A stretch of 64,000 nucleotides of DNA from Auricularia sp. M13 (GCA_037042915.1 CM073202.1:682001-746000); one strand, 5' to 3'; positions 10,362-21,799 are shown, counted from the stretch's first letter. Numbers and translations: made by a program. The notes: generated by a model not told the origin, from the letters alone.

Positions 10362-11836
10362 TCAACTCGAATAAACAGGAACAAAGACCCAAGTCTGTTC
10401 TCTGCGTATGTATCAGGCGGAACTTCTGATAAATATATGTTGAAGGCGAGGGGGAACAAGAATCACTTACGGCGCGGTCCCGGGGCCTCCAGAAGATGCA
10501 TACAAGCCGACCTGCAGTGTGTCATGCATTTCCGGTGAGAAAGCTTGGTTTATGTTCTAATGTCCTTGCGTTATCGACTTACCCACAGCCCTTCAAACAC
10601 AGTAAGCGTCGTAATGTCTTCGATCCAGCGATCCTTGTCATTGAGACTGATGACAGACCGGTTAACTTCCCATCGCAAGGTTCTTTCTCACGCAGTTGAC
10701 GCACGTCAGCCGTCCACCAACAAAGCCATACGCCCATGGGTACGGCTCAGGACTAAGGTAAGCTTCGGTCCCGGTATGCGACCAGTCCGGCCCGCTGGCG
10801 AGGAAGCCCTTGCTGGCGGCGTTCTGCAGGATCGGCCGACCGCCGCAGGAAGACGTCCCAGATACGTGCCACTATAATTCGAAGGGACATGAGAGGACAT
10901 CCTGTATGTTTCAGAATTAAACGTACCACCTGACTCCTGCTGCTGGCATTAAAAGCTGAGGCCAGCACGCAGGAGCCCGGAGCGCCGCACTTTCCCAGAT
11001 CTTGATCTGGAGGGTGGTGGTATGATTATCCTTGGGAGAGGGAAGATAATATAGAATATGATTCTGCGTACCGAGATACCTGTTCGTCGCCTGGTTCCAA
11101 ACTCTGTATGCATGCGGCGGGGGGACGACGGGGGTCAAGTCCCAAAGTGAGCCAAGATTCGTTCCGTCCCTGAGAACGCCGTCATTGTGTAGCCGCCTGC
11201 AAATAAAACAACGGACGACTCGTATATTCCAAGCTAAAGAGAAAGTACGAAGACAGTCAAAAACGCGGCGCGATTACGGCAGCGGTGCGGACCCACCGGA
11301 TCTTCTTCGAATGAAGCACCAACTGCTTTCCCGTTCGATACAATCCTGAAGCGGAGAATATTAGTAGCACAGATTAAGCGTTACACGCGATTCGAGGCTG
11401 AGACAACGTCACTAACCCAGCACCAGAGGGCGTATCTGGCGTGATGATCCAATTGTAGGGCTTGACGCGTGCGACAACGGTCCCGTTCGCGTGGACTGAG
11501 AGGAAGGCCTGGGTGCCAACATTCTGGATGGTAGCCGTATTGTTCGCATATAACACAGACCACTGCGATTGGCCTCAGTATTCAGATTCAACGGCAGATG
11601 ATGGCGCGGTCGAGTAATACCAATTGCTCCAGCCCGCCTTCTCTAAACGGACGCAGACCAATATCGTTCCCTGGTGAATAATCAGTTCATATGACCATAT
11701 AAGGCCATGTAACTTACCGTCCTGCGCAATGAAGTCTTGCAGGAAGTATTTGCTCGAAATATGGTATAGACCGCTCGTGACTGCGGCGATGGCTGGGACG
11801 ACGGAAAAAACCAAGAAACAGGATTGAAGAGAGCAT
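10362..11836 (-). pseudogene. Secreted double beta-trefoil family, copy 4, frameshift in signal peptide
   Basis: Inverted copy. Recognisable blocks in order are VTSGLYHISSKYFLQDFIAQ, REGGLEQL joined to WSVLYANNTATIQNVGTQAF, WIITPDTPSGA, PPPHAYRVWNQATNRYLG, DQDLGKCGAPGSCVLASAFN, WHVSGTSSCGGRPILQNAAS, WAYGFVGGRLT, DITTLTVFEG and EQTWVFVPVYSS with stop at 10362-10364. The only ATG near the signal peptide (11834-11836) is one base out of frame with the mature sequence; a run of six T within about 20 nt marks the likely site. No in-frame ATG exists before the preceding in-frame stop. The rest of the copy is well preserved, so this is a young pseudogene or a sequencing error in the homopolymer. Confidence 0.6.
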
Positions 11837-11897
11837 GAGGGTAGAGGCTAGTCAGGAATGTGGCGGCTTCACGGGGATGTGACAGTGAGAAGTGCTG

Positions 11898-11908
11898 GTT
11901 TTTATAGG
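11898..11908 (-). promoter_or_regulatory. TATA-like box of trefoil copy 4
   Basis: On the minus strand this reads CCTATAAAAACC, about 65 bp upstream of the ATG at 11836. It is the best TATA match in the cluster. Confidence 0.5.
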
Positions 11909-12371
11909 AAGTCTATGACAGCATTTCTAGCTGATCCTGGACATCGAGGGCTTAGAACCCGCAGCGCTCGTGTGCTGCAGATAAGACCAAGTAAGTAAAA
12001 TAGTGTAAGGCATAGCAGTGACTCGCAGCGCAGGTCGGCGCAGACTTCCCGCGGCAGTTTAGCATCCTGCAGCAGCGCTAGCGTCAGCAGGCAGATCGAC
12101 CACTATGCACGACCGGGATCCTCTCCATCTAGCTCCATCTGCGAGGACAGCTGCAGCTGAATATGGTTGTGCGCATGGTTGTAAGTGTGGATCGGCGAAA
12201 GGAAAAGGACCTGGATTTCGAGCACCTAAGCAGCGACATGGCATCTTTTGAAGTTGAGAGTCTTAGGCACGCGGCTTGGCTGTCCTATGCTTCTCCGGCG
12301 ACAGCGAAACTCAGGCCGGAAACACAGCACCGCCGACTACATTCCGAAAGCTAGCAGTGCTACAGCTCGTC

Positions 12372-12443
12372 CAGGGAAGGCCGCTCGTGACTGTCGCGAT
12401 AGGTGGCAGAACAAACGCTAAGTAAAAGAGCAGCCGCAAGCAT
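12372..12443 (-). pseudogene. Trefoil family 5' remnant, copy 5
   Basis: Only a first-exon fragment remains. A leucine-rich signal-peptide-like stretch from the ATG at 12441-12443 is followed, in another frame, by PPIATVTSGL, the family start after signal cleavage. The next residues are already unrelated and no downstream exon was found. Frame is broken between the ATG and the conserved motif. Confidence 0.55.
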
Positions 12444-13164
12444 GAGAGGAGACGCGGAAGAAGTAATTGCGCAGGTTGGAGAACTGTGACAATAGAATGC
12501 TGACTTTTTAGGGACTCTATGGCACATTTCGAGAATGATCCTGGACACAAGCCGGTGGCCAGTACATATTTGTGCGGCACAGTAAGAACATCGAGTGGCA
12601 GGGACACAAGCCGGAGTATTCTGTAGCCATTGGTCTGAGCATGCTTGATCCTTTTGACATTCAGTCCACATGCACTCGTTGGACGTCGACAGCGGCAGGA
12701 GCCTCGTGTCCATCTGCCCATAGGGCACCAATGTGGCAATCGCGCTGAGCCAGGGGGGGCACGCCTCACCGCGATTGGGACCTGTAGCTCCAGTCACGAG
12801 GAATGGATGGCTACAGAAGCGTCGCGAGTCGGGCCGCTGACGAGGTTTCGCGAGGTCCTAAGACTTTGTCCAGGGACAAGTAGCCCAGATACCACAGATA
12901 ATGAACGACCCCAGAGCTGTACGCATGGCCGAGCATTCGAGTGGCTCTGCAACTGTTTGCTGTACTCCGACGTTACCGGCTTTGGCCTCGCAGACACGGT
13001 TCGGGACGAGAAGCAAGTAAAAACTGTCATTCGGTCCCAGACGCCCGGCCCGAGTTGGCCGAACCGCGTCTCAAAGAGAAACTGACATCCTGGTAGCGTA
13101 CAGCGCACAACATTCAGGTTCAAACCTACTGCTTTCCGGATCGTTTCATACATCATCTATTCGC
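12444..13164. other. Intergenic, no gene recognised
   Basis: Overlapping opposed frames (12645-13085 plus, 12360-12797 minus) lack any recognisable motif. Contains the upstream region of trefoil remnant 5. Confidence 0.5.
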
Positions 13165-14872
13165 TCAATGCGTCCTCAGCGTCTCCCTCCACCTCAAATC
13201 CTCCCTCAAATCCGGTACGGGCGCAGCAGGATCCAACTCCTCAGCGAACACCAGCCCACTAGCGTCGAGTCTCTCCAGGCGCTTCAGCAGCGGCGGCGTG
13301 ACCAGTTTCGCAGGATTGTCCAGTCCGAGAGCGAATTTCAGCTGGAGCGCCGGCGGGAGAGTATTTTCGAGCCGGTCGACGGCAAGGCGGCCGATGTTCG
13401 GGAGGAACTGTGTTGCGGTCAGAAAAACTTGAACTGAAGAGACGGTACGAGAGAGGGAAGAGGCGCTGGCGCACCTTGAAGCCATGGCCACTGCCGCCCG
13501 TGACGAGCAGCACATTCTGGAACGTGGGGTGCACATCTATGATCCAGCTTTCGTCCGGCGTGTCGGTGTACCTTCACGGTGTAGTCTCTCAGTATCGTCC
13601 TCACATTCAGCTATTCGCTCAAATACGCACCAGCACATCCTCCCACTATCAAACGCCCGATTCCCCAGCTCCGGCAACAGCTCCCGGATGACAGCGCGAC
13701 ACAGCTCCGCGACGCTGCGGGGTACAGCGGAGTGTGACGTCGCGTTGGGCTGCGCCGCGAGGTCGGGACGCCGATGGTCGGGCACGGAGGACACGGGCTG
13801 CGGCGTCTCGTCTAGATCGGCCTCGGGAATTGCGCCGGGGTTGATGACACCAGCATAGTGCCGCGCAAACTTCATCGTGCCGTCCGCAGTGGGCTATAAA
13901 TGAAGTTTGGGTGCGAAAATCAGCCATGGGGGAGAGGATGGAACGGAACCAGACGCACAGGGAAGCAGTAGAAGCCAGTATCGAAGTCCAGAACGACGGG
14001 CATGTCTTTGTACCGCGCAGCCTCCTCAGGTGAGAGACGGATAGTCATGACGCTTTGCCTATTTCTCGTTAGAATCGGCCGGCGGGAAAGAGGGGAATTA
14101 AACATGCGCACCCCGTAGCCACCATGCGCGAATTGAGGCCTAGCTCAGGATCCGGGAACGACGACACCGTCCACGCTCCAGTAGCAATTACGACGAGGTC
14201 CGCCTCGACCTGTTCCGTCCTACCTTTGACCCTGACACCGGAGACGCCGCCGAACGCGTCGTGCGCGAGCCCAATGACCTCCTGGCCCGTCAGCAGCTTC
14301 GCACCACGGCTCGTAACGACGGATGCGAGCTTCTTAATTGCGCCAGAGGCGTCGGCCCATCCTCCATGCGGGTTGAGATATCCAGTCCTGGTCTCGGGCA
14401 GAGAAGAGGGGCGGATGGCTACCGGGAGATTAAGCGCGTCGGCGACCTCCGCGCCGCTGCGCAGCTCGACGATGGGCGCGCCCGCCGCGCGTTCGTTCTC
14501 GAGCGGCGTGTTCGCGCTACCCAGGAATCCCACGTCCGCAGAGAGCACGAGAACGCCAGATCTGGCGCGGTCGCGCGTCAGTCACGTTCAAGACGACCAT
14601 AATGCCGCGCACTCTCGATAGCTGTCCCCAAACACGCTCTTGTCTTTCCAGAGCTCGATAGCCTCGCGCGCGAGAGAGACGAAGACGTGATCGCTGTACG
14701 CAGAGCGCACAATCTTGTTGATGTCCGTACTCGCGGCGTCAGGGGCGGGGTGCGTTGACGCGCGCTCCAGGAGGGTGATGTTGGTGTAGCCGCGTTCCTG
14801 CAGGTGATAAGCCGTGGAAAGCCCAAAGCAGCCCGCGCCGACAATGCATATCTGCGCGTCCTTGGTGACCAT
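13165..14872 (-). CDS. FAD-dependent amine oxidase (saccharopine/fructosyl amino acid oxidase-like)
   Basis: Flavoprotein of the DAO/sarcosine oxidase superfamily. Near the N-terminus ICIVGAGCFGLSTAYHL is the dinucleotide-binding GxGxxG motif, followed by DINKIVRSAYSDHVF, a signature of the saccharopine oxidase/fructosyl amine oxidase/pipecolate oxidase group. Exon 1 (14872-14613) joins exon 2 at 14561 as SYRE-SGVLVLSADVGF. Later parts include the FAD-domain strand ADLVVIATGAWT, the block MPVVLDFDTGFYCFP, then PDESWIIDVHPTFQNV and the C-terminal FAD-contacting VTGGSGHGFKFLPNIG. It ends at 13165. ATG 14872 gives the GxGxxG motif at about residue 10, as is usual. Substrate (saccharopine, pipecolate, N-methyl or fructosyl amino acid) cannot be told. 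Stand-alone gene with no related neighbour. Confidence 0.85.
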
Positions 14873-15388
14873 CGGAGAGTCGAAAGCTGAGCCGCGGGAT
14901 CGCAGGACGGAGGCCCGGATCGACTTCCGGTCGCGGAGTTCATGCATGTTGATATCCCTGTCAAGATCTTGGGCAATCCTGAGTTTCGCGACGATCATCT
15001 CTGCTCAAGGCACGAAGTCTAATGCATATCTTTGCTAAATCGCGTTCTTGTTACTGTAAACCCAAAATGAGACGCCCAGATTGCCATACCATTCCGCCAA
15101 CTGTAAGACAATCAAGGCGGTATAACTCAGCAAGGACAATCCAATCTCATCGCGATCTCAGGGCTCAAGGTCAGGGATAGCACGATGTATATCTATTATG
15201 ATGCAAGACTAAACGAATGAATTAAGACGACAGGCGAGGCGAGGCGCAAACAGGAGTGACGCAGCTCAAACGGACCACTAAAACTACAGTACAAGCAAAG
15301 GTTCGACATCGAGAAGACTCTCCATGGAAACAACTTACAGAACGGACGAGAGATAGAGGAAAGGAAATCATGTGGAAGACATAGGTGA
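14873..15388. other. Intergenic upstream of amine oxidase, downstream of poly-Q gene
   Basis: AT-rich, no gene recognised. Contains the promoter of the amine oxidase (-). The minus frame of that gene is open up to 14998. Confidence 0.55.
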
Positions 15389-16789
15389 TCATGAGGTTTC
15401 ATCGGTGGGAGGAGGAGGAGCATCTGCCGGCGGCTCGGAAACGATCCATTGGTCGAAAAAGGCGTTATAGTCAAAATAGTCGGTCTGAGGGATGCCGAGG
15501 GTGTCGTCTAAATCTGCTTGGGACGAGGTCAGGTGCGACGTGGGCAACTCGTCAATCGGCAGCGGCAGAGGCAGTGGCAGCGGCAGCGCAGGTGCAGGCA
15601 GAGGCAGCGAACTTGGAGGTGGAGCGGATTGGCTTTGCTGCTGCAGTTGCTGCTGCAGTTGCTGCTGCTGCGAATGCTTTTGTTGTTGCTTCTGGACGGC
15701 GGGTTCTCTCTTGCTGTACGGCGCGCTCCGCTCCTTGGTCTTGGCGGGTCGCGTCGGCCCCGCGCCGGACCCGGGGCGGGTACGCGTGCTGCTCGCGGGC
15801 ACCGGCGCAGCCTGAGTGTGGGCCAGCATCTGAGCCTGCGCATGAGGGTAGGGAAACGCGGGGCCGTAAGGGGACGGCATGGCGAACGCGTGCGCTGGCG
15901 GCTGCGGAACAGGCGCCTGGGCGGAGAGGCGCGACGGCCCCGCGACAGGCTGAGAGGCCTGAGCAGGAGCGGGACGCGCGCGCGACTGCGGACGCGAGAT
16001 GCGGACGCCCGCCGGCGCCGGGAACTGGTCATCACGCGTGCTGAGGACTCGGTCCATGAGGCTCTGGCGCGGGGGGTTCACCTGCTGCGTCTTCTTCTTC
16101 GGCTTCGTCTTCCTGCTCTGGGGGGCAGCATGGTGCAGCTGCGGCAGCGCGATCTGCTGCTGGAGCCCGTGGTCGGGGAACAGCGAAGCCGCGGCGGCGT
16201 TGGCGGGATTGGCGTTCGCATGCGGCGGCGTGACGGAGGAGGAGCGCGGCGTGCGAAGGGGTGTGTTCGGGAGCGAGGTATGCGTGTGTGAGAGTAGTGG
16301 AGGAGACGGCTCGCCGGTGGCGGAAAAGAAGTAGGGATACGCGGGGTCGCTGAACATCGTGGGACCCATGCTGGCATACGACGCGTCGGTGCCCATGGCA
16401 GGCAGCGGGAGGAAGTCGCCCATGAGAGGGTACGTCTCCGGCGCAGCGACGGTGGACAGCCAGAGACAGCTCTCGGGAATTTGACATGGGCCCGGCTCTA
16501 CAGGCTGAGACGCAAAGAAGTTGGGAAGGGGTTGACCGACAAAGGATGGCTGAAAGACGGCGTTCGGCCCCATCTGTGCAGGTAGATGAGCGACGGTCGC
16601 AGATGCAAAGGCCGCCTGAGTGTCCTCTCTAAAAAGATACTCATGAGATCATCTAGGATTGGACGAAGAACGAGGGCGGACGCACCGAAGCTTGTCGAGG
16701 GACAGGAACCTCTTGTGACAATCCCGCGTCATGGGCAGGATCGTATATTCTGACGCGAAGGTCAAGTCGAGAGAGGTTTCGTCGGACAT
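15389..16789 (-). CDS. Low-complexity Pro/Gln-rich protein, possible transcriptional regulator
   Basis: Two exons. Exon 1 (16789-16686) starts MSDETSLDLTFASEYTILPM; a 57-nt intron (16685-16629) leads to LREDTQAAFASATVAHLPAQ and a long exon to the stop at 15389. About 440 residues, mostly disordered: proline, alanine and serine rich with a basic KTKPKKK patch in the middle, a Q-rich stretch (KQQQKHSQQQQ and following), a Leu-Pro alternating run near the C-terminus, and an acidic hydrophobic tail (LDDTLGIPQTDYFDYNAFFD) that resembles an activation domain. No DNA-binding domain was recognised, so a regulatory role is inference only. Confidence 0.65.
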
Positions 16790-17072
16790 GGTGGATGATG
16801 CAGCGGATGGAGATGGTGGGACAGCAAGTACGAGAGCGATGCGAGAGTCGAGAGCTCGAGCCAGTCGAGAGATGGCAATGGAGGAACGATACGGTCAGAG
16901 CACGAAAGCGTGGGCAGGGGAGGGGAGCAGCCGGAGGACAAGTCTAGGGCAGGCGCATCTTTAACGGGCCCGACGCACACAAAGCAATAGGCGCGGGATT
17001 GGAGCGCGATGAAGTGCCTTTTGTTGCAACGTGTTTCGAGCGCAATCAGGATATCCAGAGAGAAGTTAACGC

Positions 17073-17573
17073 TTACTCCGCGAAAGCCTCAACCGGCTCC
17101 TTGTCAGGGCGCTGTACAATGGGCGAGATGACGGCGCGTGAACAAAGAAGAAGCTTCCGCGCGGCCGATGCTTGGCCGATGCCCAAAGCAAGAAGGACGC
17201 TCACGTGGCCGATAGGCAATCCTGAACGGCCGCTCCCTGCATTCCAGGCCATCGAGACTAGTCTCAAAGCTCTAAAACGATCCATGGCGCCCAAATAAGG
17301 GCGTTGCCAGAGTAAGAGGTGAGCACGATGTTCGTCGTCCAGGGGGAAAATGCCGTCCGGCGAGTATACAATGCAAGGCACCCCATCAGGCCAGACTCGT
17401 CCCCACAAGGCTGTCGGTGAATACTTGTGGGAAAACAGCGCGGGCGCAGGGTAAATGAAGTCTCGCGCCTGATTCGCGTCTGCGGACATACGTGCCGATC
17501 ACCTGCCCTCGTTATAATCACCTTGCGGACCCTGGCGCAGTGAGAACTCATCCTGGAGCCAGACCGCTCCCAT
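17073..17573 (-). CDS. Small protein of unknown family
   Basis: Two exons. Exon 1 encodes MGAVWLQDEFSLRQGPQ; a GTGATT..CCGCAG intron joins it in frame to DANQARDFIYPAPALFSHKY. The body contains SPTALWGRVWPDGVPCIVYS, PLDDEHRAHLLLWQRPYLG and ends at the TAA at 17073. About 150 residues, rich in Trp and Pro. I do not recognise the family. It follows the DENND6-like gene in the same orientation, 148 bp beyond its stop. The smooth splice and strongly protein-like composition argue for a real gene. Confidence 0.5.
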
Positions 17574-17721
17574 ATGCGCACAATAAGCATTGCCCGGCCG
17601 TCGCGGCAGAGGGGTAGGAAGAGGTCTATGACTAACCATCGATAGCGGATAGCACTGGACGCAGAAGAGAAGAAACCTCAGGGGTAAGGAGTCAGAAAGG
17701 TCCACGCTCGCACAGTCACGG

Positions 17722-19794
17722 TCACTGCTTTCGCAATACCCCTGAGCCGGCAATGCGTTCCTCCGCCTGAGCAAGCCATGCGCCAAACGCGGGAGTCCTC
17801 AGCCACCGCTCGTAGAATGCCCGTCGCTTGGCACCCGAGCGGAAAGGTAACGCCGCGCCGTGCGTTTCCAGCGACACGAAGAACTGTGCGTCGTTGAAAG
17901 GCCGGAGACGTCCTCCTTTCCCGCCGGGTGGGATCAAAGAAGCAAGGTAGCGATTTAGCGGGGCGAGCATCGCTGTCGTCCGGTTGGCAAAATGCTGGCG
18001 CAATGACCAGCATGCCTCGATTTCTGTCCGCCGAGGCGTTAATGACGAAATTGGAGACAGCTTCAGCCCGAGAGAACGCACCTATCGAGCCGCCCTTTGC
18101 GGCCGCAGACTGCAGTTGAGTGATGAGCGCGCGGTCCTTGGAGATGTACCGCGCGTGCGTCTTGGTGTGCCAGCCTGGCTCGGGGCCAACATGTGTAGCA
18201 TGCTGAGTGGGGTGGCTTGTCGGCGGCGTGCGCGCGTGGGACACGCTCGTCAACGAGAAGTCGAACATGGAGCGCGATTTCGACGGGGATCCGCCGCCCA
18301 CTGTCATACTCCTACATACGCATATTAAATCCGCTGTCGGGGTGAACGAAGGAGCAATATACCTACCGTACGTTGCCCCGATCGTGTCCCTTCGCGGATG
18401 CGCTGCGAGACAAGGTCTGCGCCGACCGGGGCACGGGCGCGGGCGGTGCCTGTGCTGGAGATCGCAGACTGATGATGTGTGGCCAGTGACTGCAAGCGCT
18501 TTCGAAGAACGGATTGGTGACTCCGAGGACAAGTCCGGACTTGGGAGGCGGCGCAGCTCCAGAGGACCGCGACTGAGGCTTTGCCCGCGGGACAAAATCT
18601 GCGAAGTCGTGATCGTGGATTGTGAAGTACGGCCGAAAGTCGAATGCTAATGGCAACTGAAAAACAGACTGATGAGCCAAGGATATCAAGGAGCATCAAA
18701 CGTCCAGACTTACGGGTCTGACCATGTCGCGGAACCACCATATGAGGACGCTCGTCAAGGCGGGATGTGGAGCAAAAACAAGGACTGGCTCGCAAAGTAC
18801 GAGGCATTCCCAGATCGACCACAAGGAGGGGATGAAATCCCGGCAGAGCGAAAGCAGAGAAGGAGATTGGGAGACCGTCATGGAGAAGGTTGGCGTCGTA
18901 GGTGACTGTGAGGATGAAGGTAGCGTAACGAGCGGAGGGATTGAGGCGATGATGTGCTGCCGCGCGTCGAATTTATCTCCAAATGCCGACGTCTCGATGA
19001 ATTGTGGGTCATCAGGTCCCTGCGGTATGGCTACTGTGTGTACCCCTCCCAGAAATCCGACCTCAACCGTTGCACCTGCGGTCGGAAGAGGCCTATGTTT
19101 GCTCAACGACGTTGCAGACAACGCAGAAAAAGACACACCAGTTGGCAATGTTGTGACAAGCCGTCTCCAGCATTGTAGTTCCATGCTCAAAGTATAGTGG
19201 GGCTAGTCTTGAGACGGTAAGAGTGAAGAGTGAAGGGTAGGGGAGATGGGTGAGGATCACTACTGAGCGCTGGAAAAGGTTAGACAGTCGAGTGCGAGGA
19301 GGGAACATGCTCGCACTTGCAAGTAACCGCGCTTGAGAGATGCGTCGCGCCGCTGCAGGAAGTAGGCAAACCCGTAGATGAACCCGTCCTGCGGCGAGGT
19401 ATGATCAAGGGCGCTGCTAATGTGGCGGACGCGGAACGAATGCAGTTCTGAGGTCGACTCTACCGCAGACGCGTCCGGAAACGCGGAGAATGCTCTGAAA
19501 GCAATGAGAAAACAGAGAAAATGCGTTTGCCTTGGCCGAGCGCACATGTTCTCCTTGAGAGCTGGATCCAATGGAGCAGATGGGTATATTTGGTCAACCA
19601 CAGGGCCTGTGTCGATGTCAAAGTTGACTGGTGAGCACAGCGTGCTTCAGCGAGTGTTTATGGCATTCAGCGTTGAAAGGCGTACCGATTGCAATGCAAA
19701 GGATCCACCTCCTCATCGCGACCAGCTTGCCTGGATCGAGTGAATGCTGGATTCCGCCATCGACGCCGATATCGAGCTCATCAGGCCCATCCAT
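17722..19794 (-). CDS. DENN domain protein, DENND6/AVL9-like
   Basis: Several exons read in order [23 protein letters not shown] joined to [52 protein letters not shown] joined to [15 protein letters not shown], a [20 protein letters not shown] block, [54 protein letters not shown] and the C-terminal [11 protein letters not shown] and [20 protein letters not shown]. These match the upstream-DENN, core-DENN and C-terminal regions of DENND6 in the order known from animals, where the protein activates Rab14 on endosomes. In this fungus a Rab GEF role in membrane traffic is inferred. Start at 19794 is chosen because the preceding MHAPARDQHL is not conserved; 19848 is the alternative. Confidence 0.8.
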
Positions 19795-20431
19795 GGACAC
19801 GCGCAGGCGGGTGTCTTGTAGGTGTTGGTCGCGTGCAGGCGCGTGCAAGGCGAGAGAGGGGTTCCGTCACCGGCAAGGCATTTGACGCTGCCGGCTCCAA
19901 GCCATGCTTCCGCGGCTTTATGATCCGGAAATTATTGAGAATAATCCCGGCAATCTTATACTCAGACTGAATGTCTGGGACAATGCTAATAGTGTGAAAG
20001 TACCTGCTTGTGTACATGCCACTCACGATCAATTTATTCCTCATGGATCTGGAAGGGTTCATACTTGCCCGAGTCCAGAAAACAGGGTGAGCGAGTCTTC
20101 GTATAGTGATAACCGAAGGCTACAAAGCTCAAAAATGCAGTTTCAATACGTGGTTACAAGGATATAATATTTTCTGGCCGATTGTACGAGTGTCGGAGAT
20201 ACTGATGAGAGACCGTCTCATCAGGAGATACAGCGGTATCTCCGTGTTCCCGGAAAATCCACCACAAACCCAGATTCTTCCTGAATTCAAGGCATTTAAA
20301 CTCTGCTTGAGCTGGGATTGTACACTTTGGTGAACTTCCACGAGGCGGCGTAAACACATCTCCGCGGAACGCGGAGGACTCGGACCGAGCGCCATAAAGG
20401 CGGCGCACGAGCGTCCACACAGCCACAGACC
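19795..20431. other. Divergent intergenic region (DENND6-like / histidine phosphatase)
   Basis: AT-rich from about 19900 to 20330, as expected of a bidirectional promoter region. It includes a short near-palindrome around 20206-20240 (GAGACCGTCTCATCAGGAGATACAG and its echoes). No gene was recognised. Confidence 0.5.
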
Positions 20432-21585
20432 ATGACTGTAACCATCTACTTTGTACGCTGCCCGCGAACGCGCTGCACGATGAGCTAACGGTGGACGTAG
20501 GTTCGCCACGGGCAATCCGAGGATAATCTGGTATGTTGCGCTATCAAAATCTGCTGTGATCGCTCTCATAATGACGTTCTCAGCGCGCGTTATGGGCGGG
20601 CTGGAAGGACGCGCCTCTGTCTGCACTGGGTATGATCTATGCAAGCAGTCTCATCTATATTAACACAGATATCTTCAAATCGTTTCTCAGGGCAGAAGGT
20701 ACGTAGAAAGTGTCGGTTCCAAGCGATCATTCAACATTCAACATTCCGATCTGCAGCAAGCCGCAGCGCTGGGAGAAGCCTTTGCAAAGACACCAATTAC
20801 TGCTATATTCGCGTCGGATCTCAAGCGCGCGTACTCGACGGCCTTGGCGTTACACGCCGACCAACCATCGGACGCGAAGCCACCATTCACCGCCACGACA
20901 GGTCTGCGCGAGCAGCACTTTGGCAAGGCACGTCTCACGCCCCATCTACCCGCAATAAATCTCACTCATGATAACCAGGCTGAAGGCCGCCCATGGGACG
21001 CCAAGGCGAAGGCATCGGACCTCGACGTGGAGAACGACATCTTCCCCATCCTGACCGCGCGGGACGACAAGTTTCCTGAAGGCGAGTCGCTCAACGACCT
21101 GCGCGAGCGAACTTCGAAGGATGTACTGGACGCGCTCCTCATGCCGTACATCTGGCAGGCACGCGGAAAAGACGCGGACGCCACGCGGCTCGCGTGCGTT
21201 AGCCACGGTCTGTGCATCTCCGAGCTCTGCGCGGCCATCGTCGCGCGCGCCCCGGACTTTCACGAGAAGCTCACGTTTGCGGGTCTTTTGAATACGGCGT
21301 GGCACTGCCTCAAGGTCGGCGTCAAGGTGCGTCTCTGCGGCAGCCGCGGGGGCACAGCTCACCCGTTCGCAGGGTGAGACGCCCGGTATGGCCACCGACG
21401 ATGCGTTGGACCCACACGCTGCTCTGACCGTCGAGATTGTCAAGCTGAACGACTCGACCCATTTGGAGAATCTCGTGAGTGACCTCTCGTACACGCCGCC
21501 CTTCCTCATGACTGTACAGACCCGGAATGTCCAGCCGGAAGAGGAAAGCGAGCTGAGAGAGTATCTCAGTGGCAAGGCTGCGTGA
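20432..21585 (+). CDS. Histidine phosphatase superfamily protein (phosphoglycerate mutase-like), with microexon
   Basis: Exons: 20432-20452 (MTVTIYF), 20501-20530 (VRHGQSEDNL), 20584-20629 (RALWAGWKDAPLSAL and one base), 20691-20698 (8 nt), then 20757 onward (QAAALGEAFAKTPITAIFAS). RHG carries the catalytic His; DLKRAYSTA holds the conserved Arg; the C-terminal VSHGLCISELC holds the second His. REQHFGKAEGRPW fits the acidic-residue region. Between FGK and AEGRPW lies a 51-nt stretch (20928-20978) flanked by AAG|GCACGT and ACCAG, best read as a GC-AG intron although it is in frame without a stop. Two more short introns follow (GTGCGT at about 21327; GTGAGT at about 21474) before the stop at 21583-21585. 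About 240 residues; phosphatase activity on a small phosphoester is expected, substrate unknown. Confidence 0.85.
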
Positions 21586-21799
21586 ATAAGTAGCTATCTA
21601 GATGTGCTTAGCAGAACTTCACATGTTCATAGACTCTGACCACGTTTGACACGCCGGAATTCATCCCTCAGCTAGATTCCTCAGTACTGCCTCACGTTAG
21701 AAAGAGCATACCCTTCCTCATGGACGCGATCAAAAGGGAAAGAACTGAGTGCTATTGGTAGTCGATAATATAGATATCGAGTAGGCCTGCAATACAAGC

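Noticed and set aside
15518-16291. Long plus-strand frame (257 codons) rich in Arg and Leu
   Set aside because: Antisense shadow of the repetitive Pro/Gln-coding exon; composition is an artefact of the CAG and CCG repeats.
20206-20260. GAGACCGTCTC and following repeats as an operator or transposon end
   Set aside because: Short imperfect palindrome without a second copy or target duplication; left inside the intergenic note.
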